Positions 35,235 to 45,383 of a stretch of DNA of 64,000 nucleotides are shown here, piece by piece. The translations under genes were made by a program, and so were the position numbers. This DNA is from Nonomuraea fuscirosea (GTDB lineage: Bacteria > Actinomycetota > Actinomycetes > Streptosporangiales > Streptosporangiaceae): positions 310,001 to 374,000 of the forward strand of contig NZ_PVNG01000007.1 in the NCBI RefSeq assembly GCF_003001935.1, written 5' to 3'. Position 1 is the first letter of the stretch, and each line of letters starts with the position of its first letter. The notes below the pieces were generated by a model. That model was not told the origin of the DNA, ran no database searches, and saw only the letters and a list, made by a program, of their open reading frames with translations.

Positions 35235-35301
35235 GGAAGGCGCGCACCCTGGATGGGGTGCGCGCCTTCCGTCGGGTGCGCGCCCGTGTCGGGCGCGCAC
35301 C
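35235..35301 (-). terminator. Double hairpin downstream of the DEAD-box helicase gene
   Basis: GGAAGGCGCGCACC at 35235-35248 pairs perfectly with 35257-35270 (8-nt loop). GGTGCGCGCCC at 35275-35285 pairs perfectly with 35291-35301 (5-nt loop). The second stands 13 bp after the leftward helicase stop. The arms share the same core (GGTGCGCGCC), so alternative pairings between hairpins are possible. Confidence 0.7.
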
Positions 35302-35314
35302 GGGGTCGTCCGGG

Positions 35315-37387
<2,073 letters not shown>

Positions 37388-37626
37388 ATGAAGGCGGGCC
37401 TGCCGGGACCGACGGGCGGAAAACAGCCCCGTGTCGTGGGTCCTCGCGGTAGAGCCAGCCCTCTCGCGTCATCAGCGACCGCGCACCCGGGGAATCGGGG
37501 GTAATCGGGGGATTCCCCCGAATTAACACAGTGCGGTCGCACTTTCACAGAGCAGTGTACTCGATACCACAACGCTGACCGAGCTTGCGTATGTTCCCGT
37601 AGATTCACCGAAGTACGCTGCCTTCC

Positions 37627-38271
37627 ATGAACGAGTCTCCTGGAGTCGTCGATCTGCTCGGCGTGCTGGCCTATGCGGAGCTCAGCGCGTACGAGCGGAT
37701 GACCGAGGACGCCGCCACCCTGGCGCCCTCGCTGGCCGACCGGGCCGCGCTGAGCGAGCTGGCCGTGACCGAGTACGCCCACTTCCGCCTCCTGCGCGAC
37801 CGGCTGGGCGAGCTCGGCGCCGATCCCGACGCGGCGATGGCGCCGTTCGTGGCCGCGCTGGACGCCTGGCACGCGCAGACGAGGCCGGCCGACTGGCTGC
37901 AGGCGCTGGTCAAGACGTACGTGGGAGACGGGATCGCGCTCGACTTCTACCGGGAGGCGGCCAGGCACCTCGATCCCTCGATCGCCAAGCTGGTGGACGA
38001 GGTGCTGGTGGACGAGGAACGCTCGCAGTTCGCGGTCGAGCGGGTCAGGGCGGGCATCGAGGCCGAGCCGACCGCCGCCGGGCGGCTCGCGCTGTGGGCA
38101 CGCCGGCTCGTCGGGGAGGCGCTCAGCCAGGGGCAGCAGGTGGCCTCGGCGCGGCCGGAGCTGGCTCTGCTGCTGATGGAGTCGCTGGGGGAGGGGCAGA
38201 CCGATCTCTCCCGGCTCTTCGCGAGCCTGACCGAGGCGCACAACAAGCGCATGACGGCCATGGGCCTCTGA
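37627..38271 (+). CDS. Ferritin-like fold protein (MiaE-like)
   Basis: A 214-residue helical protein with the di-iron-type pattern: Glu in LAYAELSAYERM, ELAVTEYAHFRLL (E-x2-H-type), a later GDGIALDFYREAA, and DEVLVDEERSQFAVER. These fit a four-helix bundle of the tRNA-hydroxylase MiaE-like group. The family is conserved in actinobacteria at this location beside the DEAD-box gene and DUF3107, but its substrate is not established. Confidence 0.85.
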   Translation: MNESPGVVDLLGVLAYAELSAYERMTEDAATLAPSLADRAALSELAVTEYAHFRLLRDRLGELGADPDAAMAPFVAALDAWHAQTRPADWLQALVKTYVGDGIALDFYREAARHLDPSIAKLVDEVLVDEERSQFAVERVRAGIEAEPTAAGRLALWARRLVGEALSQGQQVASARPELALLLMESLGEGQTDLSRLFASLTEAHNKRMTAMGL

Positions 38272-38301
38272 CCTGCTCCCTGCCTGGCTTCCCCCCTCCC
38301 A

Positions 38302-38322
38302 CACCGCCTTGTCTGGGCGGTG
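38302..38322 (+). terminator. Hairpin after ferritin-like gene
   Basis: CACCGCC and GGCGGTG form a 7-bp stem with a 7-nt loop, followed by a T/G-rich run (ACTGTTGTGCGGGTTGT). It lies 30 bp after the stop. Confidence 0.5.
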
Positions 38323-38677
38323 CGACTGTTGTGCGGGTTGTCCTGCGGGGATTGTGCGGCTGTTGTGCGGTTTGTTCTGCGGCGGGTCTGGTCATCGGGC
38401 GGCGCGAGGGCACGAAACGGCGGTAGCGTGCCAGACATGAGGGCCTCGCGCCGCTACGGCAGTTCCTTGACCAGATGTGGGCCGAATCGCTGGACCTCGC
38501 GCGCGGTGTTGCGGAGAGGCAGCGCGGAATGCCCGGCGACCGAACCGGGACGGGCGTACGTCCCCCGCCGCCGATGGCCCCGCGCCTGCGCACTCGCCCG
38601 CCCCGGCACCCACCACTGACCCGACCCCGCCAGGCCGCCCGCGCACGGCGAGCCAGGTGATGGCTCGTGCTCGTGAA
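38323..38677. other. Gene-poor interval
   Basis: Between the ferritin-like gene and DUF3107 I see no convincing gene. Reading frames here lack ribosome sites and family features. The first part is rich in GTGCGG/TTGTGCGG words (for example repeated CTGTTGTGCGG), without a regular period. Confidence 0.5.
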
Positions 38678-38703
38678 GGGGTACGGCGGTCGAGCCGTAC
38701 CCC
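38678..38703 (-). terminator. Terminator of the DUF3107 gene
   Basis: GGGGTACGGC and GCCGTACCCC form a perfect 10-bp stem with a 6-nt loop, 14 bp after the leftward DUF3107 stop. Confidence 0.7.
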
Positions 38704-38716
38704 CTCCGATGAGTCT

Positions 38717-38950
38717 CTACAGCGTGCCGCCGAAACCGACCGGCCGGGCCTCGTCCTCGCCGATCTCGACAAACCCGAGCGAGGCCACCGGCACCAGCAC
38801 CCGCCTGCCCTTCACGTCGGTGATCGAGAAGACGCCGCCGCGATCGACGGCCAGCGCGTTTCTGATCTCCTCCTCGACCTGCTGGGCCGTGAGCTCGGTC
38901 TCGACAACGAGTTCGCGGTGTACGGACCGTACGCCGATCTTGACTTCCAT
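38717..38950 (-). CDS. DUF3107 protein
   Basis: A 77-residue conserved actinobacterial protein (family of mycobacterial TB9.4, Rv3208A from memory). Seen: MEVKIGVRSVHRELVVETEL, EEIRNALAVDRGGVFSITD, KGRRVLVPVASLGFVEIG. It resembles a small ATP-synthase-delta-like or ubiquitin-sized alpha/beta fold, but no function is established. It is followed by a hairpin and preceded by the TetR gene on the same strand. Confidence 0.92.
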   Translation of the reverse strand: MEVKIGVRSVHRELVVETELTAQQVEEEIRNALAVDRGGVFSITDVKGRRVLVPVASLGFVEIGEDEARPVGFGGTL

Positions 38951-39037
38951 GGTGGCTCCCTATTCGACGGGCTGGCTCACTCCATCGTGACCGCTCAGGC
39001 CGGCGAAAAGGGTGAATGATCGCGGCCAGCGAACGGG

Positions 39038-39670
39038 TTATGCCGTACGCGGAAAACCGCTGATGCCGCGCCAGGCCAGCCGGGCCATGAGCTGCTCGGC
39101 CGCGTCCTTCGGAATCGAGCCGTGGGTGGTGACCCAGTAGCGGGCGCTCACCTCGGCCATGCCCACCAGCCCGACCCCGAGCAGGTGCGCCTCGTCGCTG
39201 GTGCAGCCGGTGTCCTCCTGGATCAGCTCGCTGACCATCTCCGCGCACTGGCTGAGCGAGTGCTCGACCCGCTGGCGTACCGGCGCGACGTTGCGCAGGT
39301 CCGACTCGAAGACCAGGCGGAACGCCTCACCCTGGGAGGAGACGAAGTCGAAGAACGCGCTGAACGTGGCCTGCACGCGCAGTTTGTTCTCCTGCGTGGA
39401 GGCCAGCGCCTCTCTGCACCGGTTGACCATGTCCTCGGCGTGCAGGTCGAGCAGCGCCAGATAGAGCTCGAGCTTGCCGGGGAAGTGCTGGTAGAGCACC
39501 GGCTTGCTGACCCCGGCCCGGTCGGCGATCTCGTCCATGGCGGCCGCGTGATAGCCGTTCTCCACGAACACTTCCTGCGCGGCGCTCAGGAGTTGCCGGC
39601 GGCGGGCCAGACGGGGCAGCCGGGTGCCCCGGGGTTTGGCATCCGGGGTTGCGGTCACGCGGGTCTCCAT
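39038..39670 (-). CDS. TetR-family transcriptional regulator
   Basis: A 210-residue regulator: helix-turn-helix in LLSAAQEVFVENGYHAAAMD, EIADRAGVSKPVLYQHFPGK, then a helical ligand domain (FVSSQGEAFRLVFESDLRNV). The ATG at 39670 has GAGAGA upstream. It is the TetR found beside DUF3107 in actinobacteria (Rv3208 by recall); the operator and ligand are unknown. It may control the adjacent DUF3107 gene. Confidence 0.9.
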   Translation of the reverse strand: METRVTATPDAKPRGTRLPRLARRRQLLSAAQEVFVENGYHAAAMDEIADRAGVSKPVLYQHFPGKLELYLALLDLHAEDMVNRCREALASTQENKLRVQATFSAFFDFVSSQGEAFRLVFESDLRNVAPVRQRVEHSLSQCAEMVSELIQEDTGCTSDEAHLLGVGLVGMAEVSARYWVTTHGSIPKDAAEQLMARLAWRGISGFPRTA

Positions 39671-39778
39671 TGCTCTCTCAGCGGGCTGTGCGGACATCCT
39701 ACGTGCGCGCCGGCCGCGGCCCGGTGACAACGCTCATCACCGGTCATCCGTCGCGCACCTCGCCGGCGTCAGCCCAGC

Positions 39779-40018
39779 TCAGCGGTAGTCCTCGTCGTCG
39801 AGGTCCACCTCGCGGTCCTGGTCGGCGGCGTCGGCGGGATCGACGTCGAGCGGCAGCTCACGGCGCAGCCTGCCGGTCTGCGAGCCCAGCTCGCGCTGCT
39901 GCTCGGCGGCGTCCGCCTCGGGCGTCTCGATGGACAGCTCCCCCTCGTCGATCGACACCTCTGCCTCGTCCTCCTCGATGTAGGCCCGCTCATCCCCGCG
40001 AATGTCCATCTCCGACAT
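39779..40018 (-). CDS. Small acidic hypothetical protein
   Basis: A 79-residue, strongly acidic and probably disordered protein (EEDEAEVSIDEGELSIETPE, VDLDDEDYR at the end). The ATG at 40018 has a good GAGAGGGGA ribosome site, which supports expression. It lies 32 bp downstream of the polymerase gene on the same strand, so it could be the last gene of the NHEJ operon. It somewhat recalls DUF5709-type acidic proteins; not certain. Confidence 0.55.
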   Translation of the reverse strand: MSEMDIRGDERAYIEEDEAEVSIDEGELSIETPEADAAEQQRELGSQTGRLRRELPLDVDPADAADQDREVDLDDEDYR

Positions 40019-40050
40019 CTCTGTCCCCTCTCGGTGTGGACGCACCCAGC

Positions 40051-40923
40051 CTACGCCCGGCGGAAAAGGTCGCCGCGCTTCTCCACTCTGGCGAGTACGT
40101 CGGGCGCGGTGAAAACCAGGTCATCAGGATCTTCGCAGCTCTCGACCTCTTTCCACGTGAGCGGCGTCGACACGGTGGGCCGTTCCCTGGCCCGCAGCGA
40201 GTAGGGCGCGACGGTGGTCTTGGCCGGGTTGTTCTGGCTCCAGTCGATGAACACCTTCCCCGGACGCAGCTTCTTCGCCATCACGCTGACGACCTCGTCG
40301 GGATGCTCCTTGGCCAGGAGCTGGGCCAGCCTCTTGGCGTACGCGGACGGCTCCTCGCGGCAGTCCCAGTCCGCGTACAGCTGCATGCCCTTGTTGCCGC
40401 TGGTCTTCGGCACGGCCGTGAGGCCCTCCTCCTTCAGCGCCTCGCGCAGCATGAGCGCCACGCGCGTGCACTCGACGATCGTCGCGGGCGGCCCCGGGTC
40501 GAGGTCGAAGACGAGCGTGTCGGGCGGCAGCGCCGCGCCGTCCTCGTCCACGCGCCACTGGGGGACGTGCAGTTCGAGTGCGGCGAGGTTGGCGTAGTAG
40601 ACGAGCGTGGGCAGGTCCTCCACGACGGCGAAGTCGATCGTCTCGCGGTTCTTGGTGCTGCCGGGCACGGGCAGGCTGACCCGCCTGACCCAGTCGGGCG
40701 TGTGGTCGGGGGCGTTCTTCTCGAAGAAGAACTGGCCGGTGACGCCGTTGGGGTAACGCTTGACGGTCAGCGGCCTGCCTTCGAGGTGCGGCAGCAGGAC
40801 GGGCGCGATGCGGCTGTAGTAGTCGATGATCTCGGCCTTGGTGAAGCCGTACTCGGGATAGAGGACCTTGTCCAGGTTGCTCAGGGCCAGCTCGCGGCCG
40901 TCCACCTTGACCGGCACCTTCAT
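40051..40923 (-). CDS. ligD: LigD-type primase-polymerase (POL domain protein)
   Basis: A 290-residue stand-alone polymerase module of bacterial NHEJ. It belongs to the archaeo-eukaryotic primase superfamily and adds nucleotides at DNA ends. Seen: LSNLDKVLYPEYGFTKAEII, VFDLDPGPPATI with the DxD metal pair, TSGNKGMQLYADW (SGxKGxH-type segment, here GMQ), and FIDWSQNNPAKTTVAPYSLR with the third Asp. The start codon overlaps the upstream ligase stop (ATGA). In most actinobacteria this module is fused to the ligase. Confidence 0.92.
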   Translation of the reverse strand: MKVPVKVDGRELALSNLDKVLYPEYGFTKAEIIDYYSRIAPVLLPHLEGRPLTVKRYPNGVTGQFFFEKNAPDHTPDWVRRVSLPVPGSTKNRETIDFAVVEDLPTLVYYANLAALELHVPQWRVDEDGAALPPDTLVFDLDPGPPATIVECTRVALMLREALKEEGLTAVPKTSGNKGMQLYADWDCREEPSAYAKRLAQLLAKEHPDEVVSVMAKKLRPGKVFIDWSQNNPAKTTVAPYSLRARERPTVSTPLTWKEVESCEDPDDLVFTAPDVLARVEKRGDLFRRA

Positions 40924-41837
40924 CGCGTGACCTCCGCGGGGAGCTTGTCGGGGCGCAGACCGCGCCACACGGGATGGCGCAGCCGCTGCTCGTCGGTCCA
41001 CATCGTGTAGGCCACCTCCCCGACCAGATCGGGCCTAACCCACCGATTTCTCCACGGAACCTCGTTGCGGAACGGGCTGCGCGGGATCTCCAGGGGCCGC
41101 AGCATCCGGTACAGATCGTCGAGTACGGCGTCGGTGAACCCCGTGCCGACGTGCCCCACATACGTCAGCCCCTCATCCGTGAACACGCCCATGAGCAGCG
41201 ACCCGATGCCTCCCGCGCGGCGTCCCTTGCCGGGCTTCCAGCCGCCGATCACGACCTCGCGGGTGGTCAGGTTCTTCACCTTGATCCACCAGGGCGACCG
41301 GGTGCCCGCCCGGTAGGGCGAGTCGAGCCGCTTGGCGACCACGCCTTCGAGCCCCTGCTCATGCGTGGCGCTGAGCAGGTCGGACGCGCCGGGAAAGTAG
41401 GGGGCCGCGCCGATGTCCAGCTCGTCGAGCAGCGCGCGGCGGTCGCGGTAGGTGAGGTCGAAAAGCGGCGTCCCGTCGAGATAGAGCAGGTCGAACGGCA
41501 TGTACGTGATCGGATACAGCCGCAGCAGGTCCGGCTCGGGGTCGGTCAGGTGCATGCGGTGCTGGAGCCGGATGAAACTGGGCCGGCCACGGGGGTCCAG
41601 CGCCACGAGCTCCCCGTCGATGACCGCGTTCTCGATCCCGAAGCCGGAGATCTCCGGATAGCGGCGCGTGTACTCGACCCCGTGCCGGCCCATCAGCCGC
41701 ACACCGCCGCCGTCGAGGTGCAGCAGGGCCCGGATTCCGTCCCACTTGACCTCGAGACCGTACAGATCGCGGTCGGAGGGTAGTTCCCCAGGTACAGCGA
41801 GCATCGGTTCGATTGGGTATGGCATTGGTTGCCCCAT
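40920..41837 (-). CDS. ligD: ATP-dependent DNA ligase (LigD ligase domain)
   Basis: A protein of 305 residues from the ATG at 41837 (other candidates are a TTG at 41855 and an ATG at 41825). Motif I is EVKWDGIRALL with the adenylated Lys, followed by RLMGRHGVEYTRRYPE (motif Ia), VIDGELVALD (III), EGVVAKRLDSPYR (IV) and WWIKVKNL (V); the OB fold follows. It seals double-strand breaks with Ku. No phosphoesterase domain is in view. The start codons of this gene and ku are only 47 bp apart and diverge. Confidence 0.92.
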   Translation of the reverse strand: MGQPMPYPIEPMLAVPGELPSDRDLYGLEVKWDGIRALLHLDGGGVRLMGRHGVEYTRRYPEISGFGIENAVIDGELVALDPRGRPSFIRLQHRMHLTDPEPDLLRLYPITYMPFDLLYLDGTPLFDLTYRDRRALLDELDIGAAPYFPGASDLLSATHEQGLEGVVAKRLDSPYRAGTRSPWWIKVKNLTTREVVIGGWKPGKGRRAGGIGSLLMGVFTDEGLTYVGHVGTGFTDAVLDDLYRMLRPLEIPRSPFRNEVPWRNRWVRPDLVGEVAYTMWTDEQRLRHPVWRGLRPDKLPAEVTR

Positions 41838-41884
41838 GACGGGTATGTGCCCCAAGGCGAGCTGTTGAGAGCTGAGGAGTGTCC

Positions 41885-42751
41885 ATGCGCAGCATCTGGA
41901 AAGGTGCGATCTCCTTCGGACTGGTGACGATCCCGGTCAAGCTCTACTCCGCGACAGAACAGAAGGACGTCTCCTTCCACCAGGTGCACCGCGAGGACGG
42001 CGGCAGGATCCGGTACAAGCGCGTGTGCACGCTGGACGGCGAGGAGGTGCAGTACGCCGACATCGCCAAGGGCTACGAACTGGCCTCGGGCGAGATGGTC
42101 GTGCTCACCGACGAGGACTTCGAAGGCCTGCCCCTGACCACCTCGCGCCGGATCGACGTGCTCCAGTTCGCCCCCGCCGAGCAGATCGACCCCATCTACT
42201 TCGCCAAGTCGTACTATCTGGAGCCCGACGCGCAGGGGGCGAAGCCGTACGTGCTGCTGCGCAACGCCCTGGAGAGCTCGGGCCAGGTCGCGGTGGTCAA
42301 GGTGGCGCTGCGCCAGCGCGAGTCGCTGGCGACGCTGCGGGTCAGGGACGGCGTGTTCGTCCTGGAGACCATGCTCTGGCCGGACGAGATCCGCACGCCC
42401 GACTTCGGCTTCCTGGAAGAGGACATCGAGGTACGCGCACAGGAACTCAAGATGGCCGAGTCCCTCATCACCACCATGGAGTCGGACTTCGACCCCAGCG
42501 AATACCACGACACCTACCGCGAGGCGCTGCAGCAGGTGATCGAGGCCAAGGTCGCGGGCAAGGAGGTCATCCCCGCCCAGGAGGAAGAGGAGGGCGGGCC
42601 CGCGGTGGACCTCATGGCGGCGCTGCGGGCGAGCGTGGAGGCCGCCAAGCGGGAACGCGAAGGGGCGCCGGCCAAGCCGAAGAAGACGGCCGGGAAGTCG
42701 AAGAGCGAGGAGAAGGCCCCCGCCAAGCGCAAGACCCGCAAGTCCGCGTAG
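41885..42751 (+). CDS. ku: Ku DNA end-binding protein
   Basis: A 288-residue bacterial Ku that forms a ring homodimer on DNA ends and recruits LigD. Seen: MRSIWKGAISFGLVTIPVKL, VSFHQVHREDGGRIRYKRVC, RIDVLQFAPAEQIDPIYFAK, and a Lys-rich C-terminal tail (KPKKTAGKSKSEEKAPAKRK) typical of actinobacterial Ku. The ATG at 41885 follows GAGGAG; a GTG two codons earlier is in frame. The divergent ligase-polymerase operon makes a complete minimal NHEJ locus. Confidence 0.95.
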   Translation: MRSIWKGAISFGLVTIPVKLYSATEQKDVSFHQVHREDGGRIRYKRVCTLDGEEVQYADIAKGYELASGEMVVLTDEDFEGLPLTTSRRIDVLQFAPAEQIDPIYFAKSYYLEPDAQGAKPYVLLRNALESSGQVAVVKVALRQRESLATLRVRDGVFVLETMLWPDEIRTPDFGFLEEDIEVRAQELKMAESLITTMESDFDPSEYHDTYREALQQVIEAKVAGKEVIPAQEEEEGGPAVDLMAALRASVEAAKREREGAPAKPKKTAGKSKSEEKAPAKRKTRKSA

Positions 42752-43228
42752 CAGCCCCCTGAGGGCCCGGTCGCGCTGCGGGCCCGCTCCACCGAGCGCG
42801 CTGTGCCGCCCGGTCCTGCTGCACCGAATCCTGCCGTGCCGCCGGTCTCGCTTCGCCGAGCCCTGCCGTGCTACTGGTCCTCCTTCGCACTGAGCCGTGC
42901 CGTGCTGCTGGGTTGCCTCACTGAAGCCTCTTGCTGTGCGGCGAGCTCGCTTCCGAGCGCTGCTGTGCTGTCGGCTCGCCCGAACCGCTGTCGCTCTGTC
43001 CTCTGTAGGGCCGCGTAGGCCGTTCTGCGGCCGTGTGACCTGCCCGCCGATCCACAGACCGGTCGCTCACCGGGCCGCATCGGGCAGCGCATCGGGCAGC
43101 GCATCGGCTCCGGCACAGCTCAGCGAGTCGGCGACGAGTGGATCACCAGACGGGTCCTGCCCGGCCTGCCATGTCGATCATCAAATGGGACATATCAGGA
43201 TAATTCGTGTTACTTCATCGTATAGCCC
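42752..43228. other. Gene-free interval before the small-protein island
   Basis: No gene is supported. The first 400 bp are GC-rich with loose repeats (three tandem GCATCGGGCAGC-like words at about 43075-43107; several GCCGTGCTGCTGG-like words). Near 43180 the composition turns markedly AT-rich and stays so up to the small secreted-protein gene, suggesting a regulatory region or different ancestry. Confidence 0.5.
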
Positions 43229-43269
43229 TTTAATGCAAGCAATAAGATTGTTAATGCAGAGCAAAATGG
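43229..43269 (+). promoter_or_regulatory. 41-bp conserved upstream element, copy A
   Basis: This 41-bp sequence recurs with one mismatch in inverted orientation at 46029-46069, upstream of the third small-protein gene. It contains TTAATGC twice (43230 and 43251), 21 bp apart, i.e. two helical turns, as expected for a regulator bound to direct half-sites. It lies about 140-180 bp before the start codon. Confidence 0.65.
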
Positions 43270-43370
43270 AGCTGTGCCTGTTTGCTAGGCAATCTGCCGG
43301 AAATGACAGCTTGTGGATGACTCTTCAGCGGGCGTCCAAGATTTGTTTCCGGTTATTTCGGAAACGTCGA

Positions 43371-43405
43371 GAACGGGGCAATCGATCCTTTAGGGGGAAT
43401 ACGCA
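43371..43405 (+). promoter_or_regulatory. Conserved 5' leader with ribosome site, copy A
   Basis: GAACGGGGCAATCGATCC, then TTTAGGGGGAATACGCA, directly precedes the start codon. All three paralogous genes have nearly the same leader; AGGGGG is the ribosome site. Conservation at this level in non-coding DNA suggests post-transcriptional control or recent duplication. Confidence 0.65.
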
Positions 43406-43729
43406 ATGCCCAAGCTCAAGAGCGTACTCGCAGGCCTCGCCGTCAGCACCGCGCTGGCCGGCGGTGTGGTGAGCGCGGGAGCGGCCACCACCGCTGCCAG
43501 CGCCGACGCCGCCACCCAGGTCAGCACCGGCACGTCCGTCCTCACCAACGGCTGCGGCTGGGGCTGGCGGCGGAACCGCTGTGGCGGCTGGGGCTGGAAC
43601 CGTGGCGGCTGGGGTTGGCGCCGTCACCACCACCACAAGCTCCGCGTCAAGGTCAAGATCCACAACCGCAACTACAACCGTAACCACAACCACTTCCCGA
43701 GGGTCGAGCGCGACGCCGTCACTCGGTAA
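43406..43729 (+). CDS. Small secreted Trp/Gly/His/Arg-rich protein, paralogue A
   Basis: A 107-residue protein. The signal peptide is MPKLKSVLAGLAVSTALAGG plus VVSAGAATT, with likely cleavage after SADA. The mature part begins ATQVSTGTSVLTNG and continues into a cationic segment of GWGW, WRRNRC, CGGWGWNRG and a WRRHHHHK run, with two cysteines ten residues apart, then KVKIHNRNYNRNHNHF. It is a paralogue of the genes at 44816 and 45544. I know no family. His clusters suggest metal binding; the Trp/Arg richness also fits a membrane-active or wall-bound peptide. Both are inference. Confidence 0.75.
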   Translation: MPKLKSVLAGLAVSTALAGGVVSAGAATTAASADAATQVSTGTSVLTNGCGWGWRRNRCGGWGWNRGGWGWRRHHHHKLRVKVKIHNRNYNRNHNHFPRVERDAVTR

Positions 43730-43801
43730 TTGACGACCGTCCAGGAGTGGGTCCGTAGTTTTATACGGAACGTTATCCCTTTCTCCTAGCGGCACCCAGG
43801 T

Positions 43802-43833
43802 GAGGGCTCTCCGGCGTTTGCCGGAGGGTCCTC
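43802..43833 (+). terminator. Terminator of paralogue A
   Basis: GAGGGCTCTCCGGC pairs with GCCGGAGGGTCCTC over 14 bp (two G-T wobbles) around a GTTT loop. The same hairpin type stands after paralogue C, so the whole transcription unit appears duplicated. Confidence 0.75.
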
Positions 43834-44344
43834 ATCCTGTTATTCGCGCACCCGTGGAAAAGCGCTCGCCTTTATGAGGTGAGGGCGGCTCGGGCCTGCC
43901 CGCGAACGTACGCGAGGCCTGTCCGCCCTGGAACACGTCGGAGCGGCGCGCAGGACCGCCACCTCACAGCGGCGAGGACATCGCTGTGAGGCGGTGACCC
44001 GCGTGCCAGGCGCCGCGTTGCGTGCATCCGCACGCCGAGGTCGCACAGAGCCGCATGGACGGCCACCGATGGTGCGAGGGGGCGGGGCGGCCGGGAGGCA
44101 GTGGTTGCAGTGGCGCTCTGGTGGAGTGGTGCTGCGGCCGGCTGGCGACCCACACCTCCCCACGGCCGATCCCTGCGCCGAGGGCTGCCGAGAGGCGGTG
44201 ACGTCGCTCGACTTACGACCCACACCTCACGATGCCGCTCCCGCAATGAGGACCGCCGTCGCACGAAGATCCGCCCGCGTGCAGAGGACGGCGGGCAGCA
44301 CGAGCAGCGGACTCGCCGGTCTCCGTGGCCGCCGGGCGGACATC
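43834..44344. other. Gene-poor interval inside the small-protein island
   Basis: No supported gene. Overlapping frames on both strands are open because of high GC, but none has a ribosome site plus recognisable protein features. The GC-rich sequence merges into the minisatellite that follows. Confidence 0.45.
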
Positions 44345-44680
44345 CGACGAGGGGGACGCGCCGAGTGCCGGTACCGATCGGGCGGGTGTTCGGCGTGGAC
44401 GGATGGACGCCTTGACTGCCTGTACCGGTCGGGCGGGTGTTCGGTGCAAGGGGACGGCCGCGTTGAGCGTTCGTGGAGAGTGCGGCGTTGGGGGACGGCC
44501 GCGTTGAGCGTTCGTGCAGGGTGCGGCGTTGGGGATGGACGCGTTGAGTATTCGTGCAGGGTGTGGCGTCAGGAGATGGACGCGTCGAGGGGGCGTACAG
44601 GCCGGGTGGATGTTCGCTGTGAGGGCCGGACGTGCTGAGTGCCCGCATTCGCCGGGTGGGCGGCCGGTCCTCGGTAAGGA
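44345..44680. repeat. Degenerate minisatellite, about 41-48 bp unit
   Basis: Units begin GGACGGCCGCGTTGAGCG or a variant (GGATGGACGCGTTGAGTA, GGACGCGCCGAGTGCCG) and end near GTGCGGCGTTGGG or GGGCGGGTGTTCGG. The two units at about 44452-44533 differ at only two positions; flanking ones are increasingly diverged. At least six copies can be followed. It separates paralogues A and B. Confidence 0.7.
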
Positions 44681-44717
44681 GGTCGGGTACCGCTCGCCGG
44701 TGAATGCGGGCACTCAG
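44635..44717. repeat. 21-bp inverted repeat
   Basis: Left arm 44635-44655 (CTGAGTGCCCGCATTCGCCG plus G) and right arm 44697-44717 are inverted with one mismatch, 41 bp apart. It lies about 100 bp beyond the stop of the leftward paralogue B. It could form a long hairpin terminator or be a recombination relic. Confidence 0.6.
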
Positions 44718-44815
44718 TGGTGTGCCTGAGCTCATCGCCCGGGTCGTTCATCGCCCTGGGCGGACTCCGCGCCGGCGCGGTGGGCGCGCGGCGGGTTCAG
44801 GCCGTGCCAGAGGTG

Positions 44816-45115
44816 TTACCACCTGTGGCGGTCACCACCGTTGTGGTTGTGGTTCCGGTTGATGATGACGATCCTGATGCGTCCCAGGCCGTGGTGGTGG
44901 CGACCCCAGCGGTTGCCGCGGTTCCAGCCCCAGCCGCCGCAGCGGTTCCGCCGCCAGCCCCAGCCGCAGCCGTTGGTGAGGACGGACGTGCCGGTGCTGA
45001 CCTGGGTGGCCGCGTCGGCGCTCGCCATGGTGGTGGCCGCTCCCGCGCTCACCACACCTCCGGTCAGAGCGGTGCTGATGGCGAGTCCTGCGATGACACT
45101 CTTGAGCTTGGGCAT
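44816..45115 (-). CDS. Small secreted Trp/Gly/His/Arg-rich protein, paralogue B
   Basis: A 99-residue protein with nearly the same leader as paralogue A (MPKLKSVIAGLAISTALTGG) and the same mature start (ATQVSTGTSVLTNGCGWGW, then RRNRCGGWGWNRG). It then diverges to NRWGRHHHGLGRIRIVIINR and NHNHNGGDRHRW. The two cysteines of A are kept. It is on the opposite strand to A and reads toward it. It has the conserved 5' leader but not the 41-bp upstream element, so its control may differ. Confidence 0.75.
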   Translation of the reverse strand: MPKLKSVIAGLAISTALTGGVVSAGAATTMASADAATQVSTGTSVLTNGCGWGWRRNRCGGWGWNRGNRWGRHHHGLGRIRIVIINRNHNHNGGDRHRW

Positions 45116-45150
45116 TGCGCTTTCCCCCTAAAGGATCGATTGCCCCGTTC
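45116..45150 (-). promoter_or_regulatory. Conserved 5' leader with ribosome site, copy B
   Basis: On the minus strand this reads GAACGGGGCAATCGATCC then TTTAGGGGGAAAGCGCA before the ATG, almost identical to copy A. Sequence further upstream is not shared with A or C. Confidence 0.65.
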
Positions 45151-45383
45151 AGCCGCTGCAAGGCTGTCCGCGTCAAAGCGAATGGGCCGTCCAGCGACTC
45201 GGATGACGACTAACATTTCATCCGCACACAGCATATTTCCGAGAGAAAGCGCGACAAACCGGACTTACTGGTTTTTGCCCGACACGAGGCATTTCCATGG
45301 GACGGCGAACAGCGCGGCACCCACGACGAAAAGCCGGGACGGCGATTCCCGGCCGGCGACGACAATGGCGTGAAAAACGCAGC
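45151..45383. other. Upstream region of paralogue B, no gene
   Basis: Contains the presumed promoter of paralogue B in its left part. A less GC-rich patch (about 45205-45290, with AACATTTCATCCG and CAGCATATTTCCGAG) is seen. No gene is supported. Confidence 0.4.

Noticed and set aside
34975..35247. Minus-strand frame encoding NGPLTR/NGLLTQ hexapeptide repeats
   Set aside because: A by-product of the 18-bp tandem repeat; no ribosome site or conserved sequence outside the array.
43872..44735. A 287-codon minus-strand open frame with Pro/Thr/Arg repeats
   Set aside because: The repeats are those of the DNA minisatellite. No ribosome site, no recognisable domain, and other frames are equally open.
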